From NCBI RefSeq assembly GCF_000953635.1, contig NZ_LN614830.1, forward strand, positions 124,001 to 188,000: a stretch of DNA of 64,000 bases. Direction: 5' to 3'. The translations under genes were made by a program, and so were the position numbers. Below are positions 63,732 through 64,000 of this stretch, in pieces. Under the pieces are notes generated by a model that was not told the origin of the DNA, did not search any database, and saw only the letters and a list, made by a program, of their open reading frames with translations. Source of the DNA: Legionella micdadei (lineage in GTDB: Bacteria; Pseudomonadota; Gammaproteobacteria; Legionellales; Legionellaceae). The stretch's first letter is position 1; each line of letters starts with the position of its first letter.

Positions 63732-64000
63732 TTAATGAATCGCCATGGGTACACACATGAAAAAAGTCATAACGTAAAACACCGCTTTCTTTAAGGTATG
63801 CTTTTCTTTAAGCAAAATTGCCATAATGGTTAAGGCAATCACCCCTGGATAGGTTAATTCGAGGATGGGGGATAGGAAGGCGGCTATTCCTCGAAAATCA
63901 AGAAGGGAAACAATAAAAGAAACCCCCGTTGTAGCCAATAATAGAAGATAAAATTTATCTTCTTTAATGTTTAACGCCGAGCAAAGATAACGCGCATACA
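63732..64000 (-). CDS. BrnQ-type branched-chain amino acid transporter, 3' end
   Basis: The frame is open to the window edge; about 89 C-terminal residues are visible and the start lies outside. Three hydrophobic segments occur, including FLSPILELTYPGVIALTIMAILL, whose S-P-x-L-x-x-x-Y-P-x-x-I pattern matches the last core helix of LIV-II/BrnQ sodium-coupled carriers. The assignment rests on this short region. Confidence 0.6.
   Translation of the reverse strand, partial: YARYLCSALNIKEDKFYLLLLATTGVSFIVSLLDFRGIAAFLSPILELTYPGVIALTIMAILLKEKHTLKKAVFYVMTFFMCVPMAIH

Overview
The window reads as chromosomal DNA of a Legionella species other than, or divergent from, L. pneumophila. The grounds are a SidP-type phosphoinositide phosphatase effector beside mmsA/mmsB, a ProQ/FinO-domain protein matching the competence repressor RocC, two further effector-like proteins (one with a eukaryote-type calmodulin-binding IQ motif, one with four acidic tyrosine-containing repeats), a T2 ribonuclease and moderately AT-rich DNA. 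No complete mobile element, prophage, CRISPR array, rRNA or tRNA gene was seen. Gene names are judged from protein motifs and memory of the families; no database was searched.

Layout. 1-5.2 kb: end of thyA, a YhhN membrane protein, a small secreted protein, a dsbA-nudix pair, cytochrome c4, ysxC, and nfi. 5.1-10.3 kb: a minus-strand cluster of dodecin-like, mmsA, mmsB, acs, ubiX and nfi (valine/propionate and acetate activation). 10.4-13.3 kb: the SidP-type effector. 13.3-15.4 kb: dapB, a YqaE-like membrane protein and rocC. 15.4-20.5 kb: a tightly overlapping minus-strand operon (MidA-like methyltransferase, PTPS/QueD-like protein, priA, thioesterase) diverging from a pteridine-reductase-like SDR. 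20.6-22.7 kb: UPF0114 membrane protein, a dihydrouridine synthase, and a small helical protein.

22.8-29.8 kb: a full Bat (aerotolerance) operon, moxR-DUF58-DUF4381-batA-batB-batC-batD, mostly with overlapping ends; BatC carries seven perfect-length 15-residue Gln/Asn repeats. 29.8-36.4 kb: amidase, cold-shock protein, RNase T2, APH-type kinase, YaiI, a GIN-domain lipoprotein and an esterase. 36.7-37.7 kb: the acidic repeat protein. 37.7-46.4 kb: guaC, phoH, bcp, smpB, glmS, tex, yciA. 46.4-54.1 kb: accessory genes, including an unknown protein coupled to yciA, a CphA-like ATP-grasp protein, a class II aldolase, a PAP2 phosphatase, a GNAT gene split by a stop codon and a flippase. 54.2-64 kb: nadK-recN, a TPP riboswitch controlling tenA, a P-type ATPase, typA, the IQ-motif effector candidate and the end of a BrnQ-type transporter.

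The most notable regulatory structures are the TPP riboswitch with a visible Shine-Dalgarno-sequestering stem (56886-57034), a cluster of DnaA-box-like 9-mers in a 412-bp gene-free stretch (50169-50399), and a palindromic repeat element found at 22180-22247 and again, in inverted orientation, at 43596-43628.
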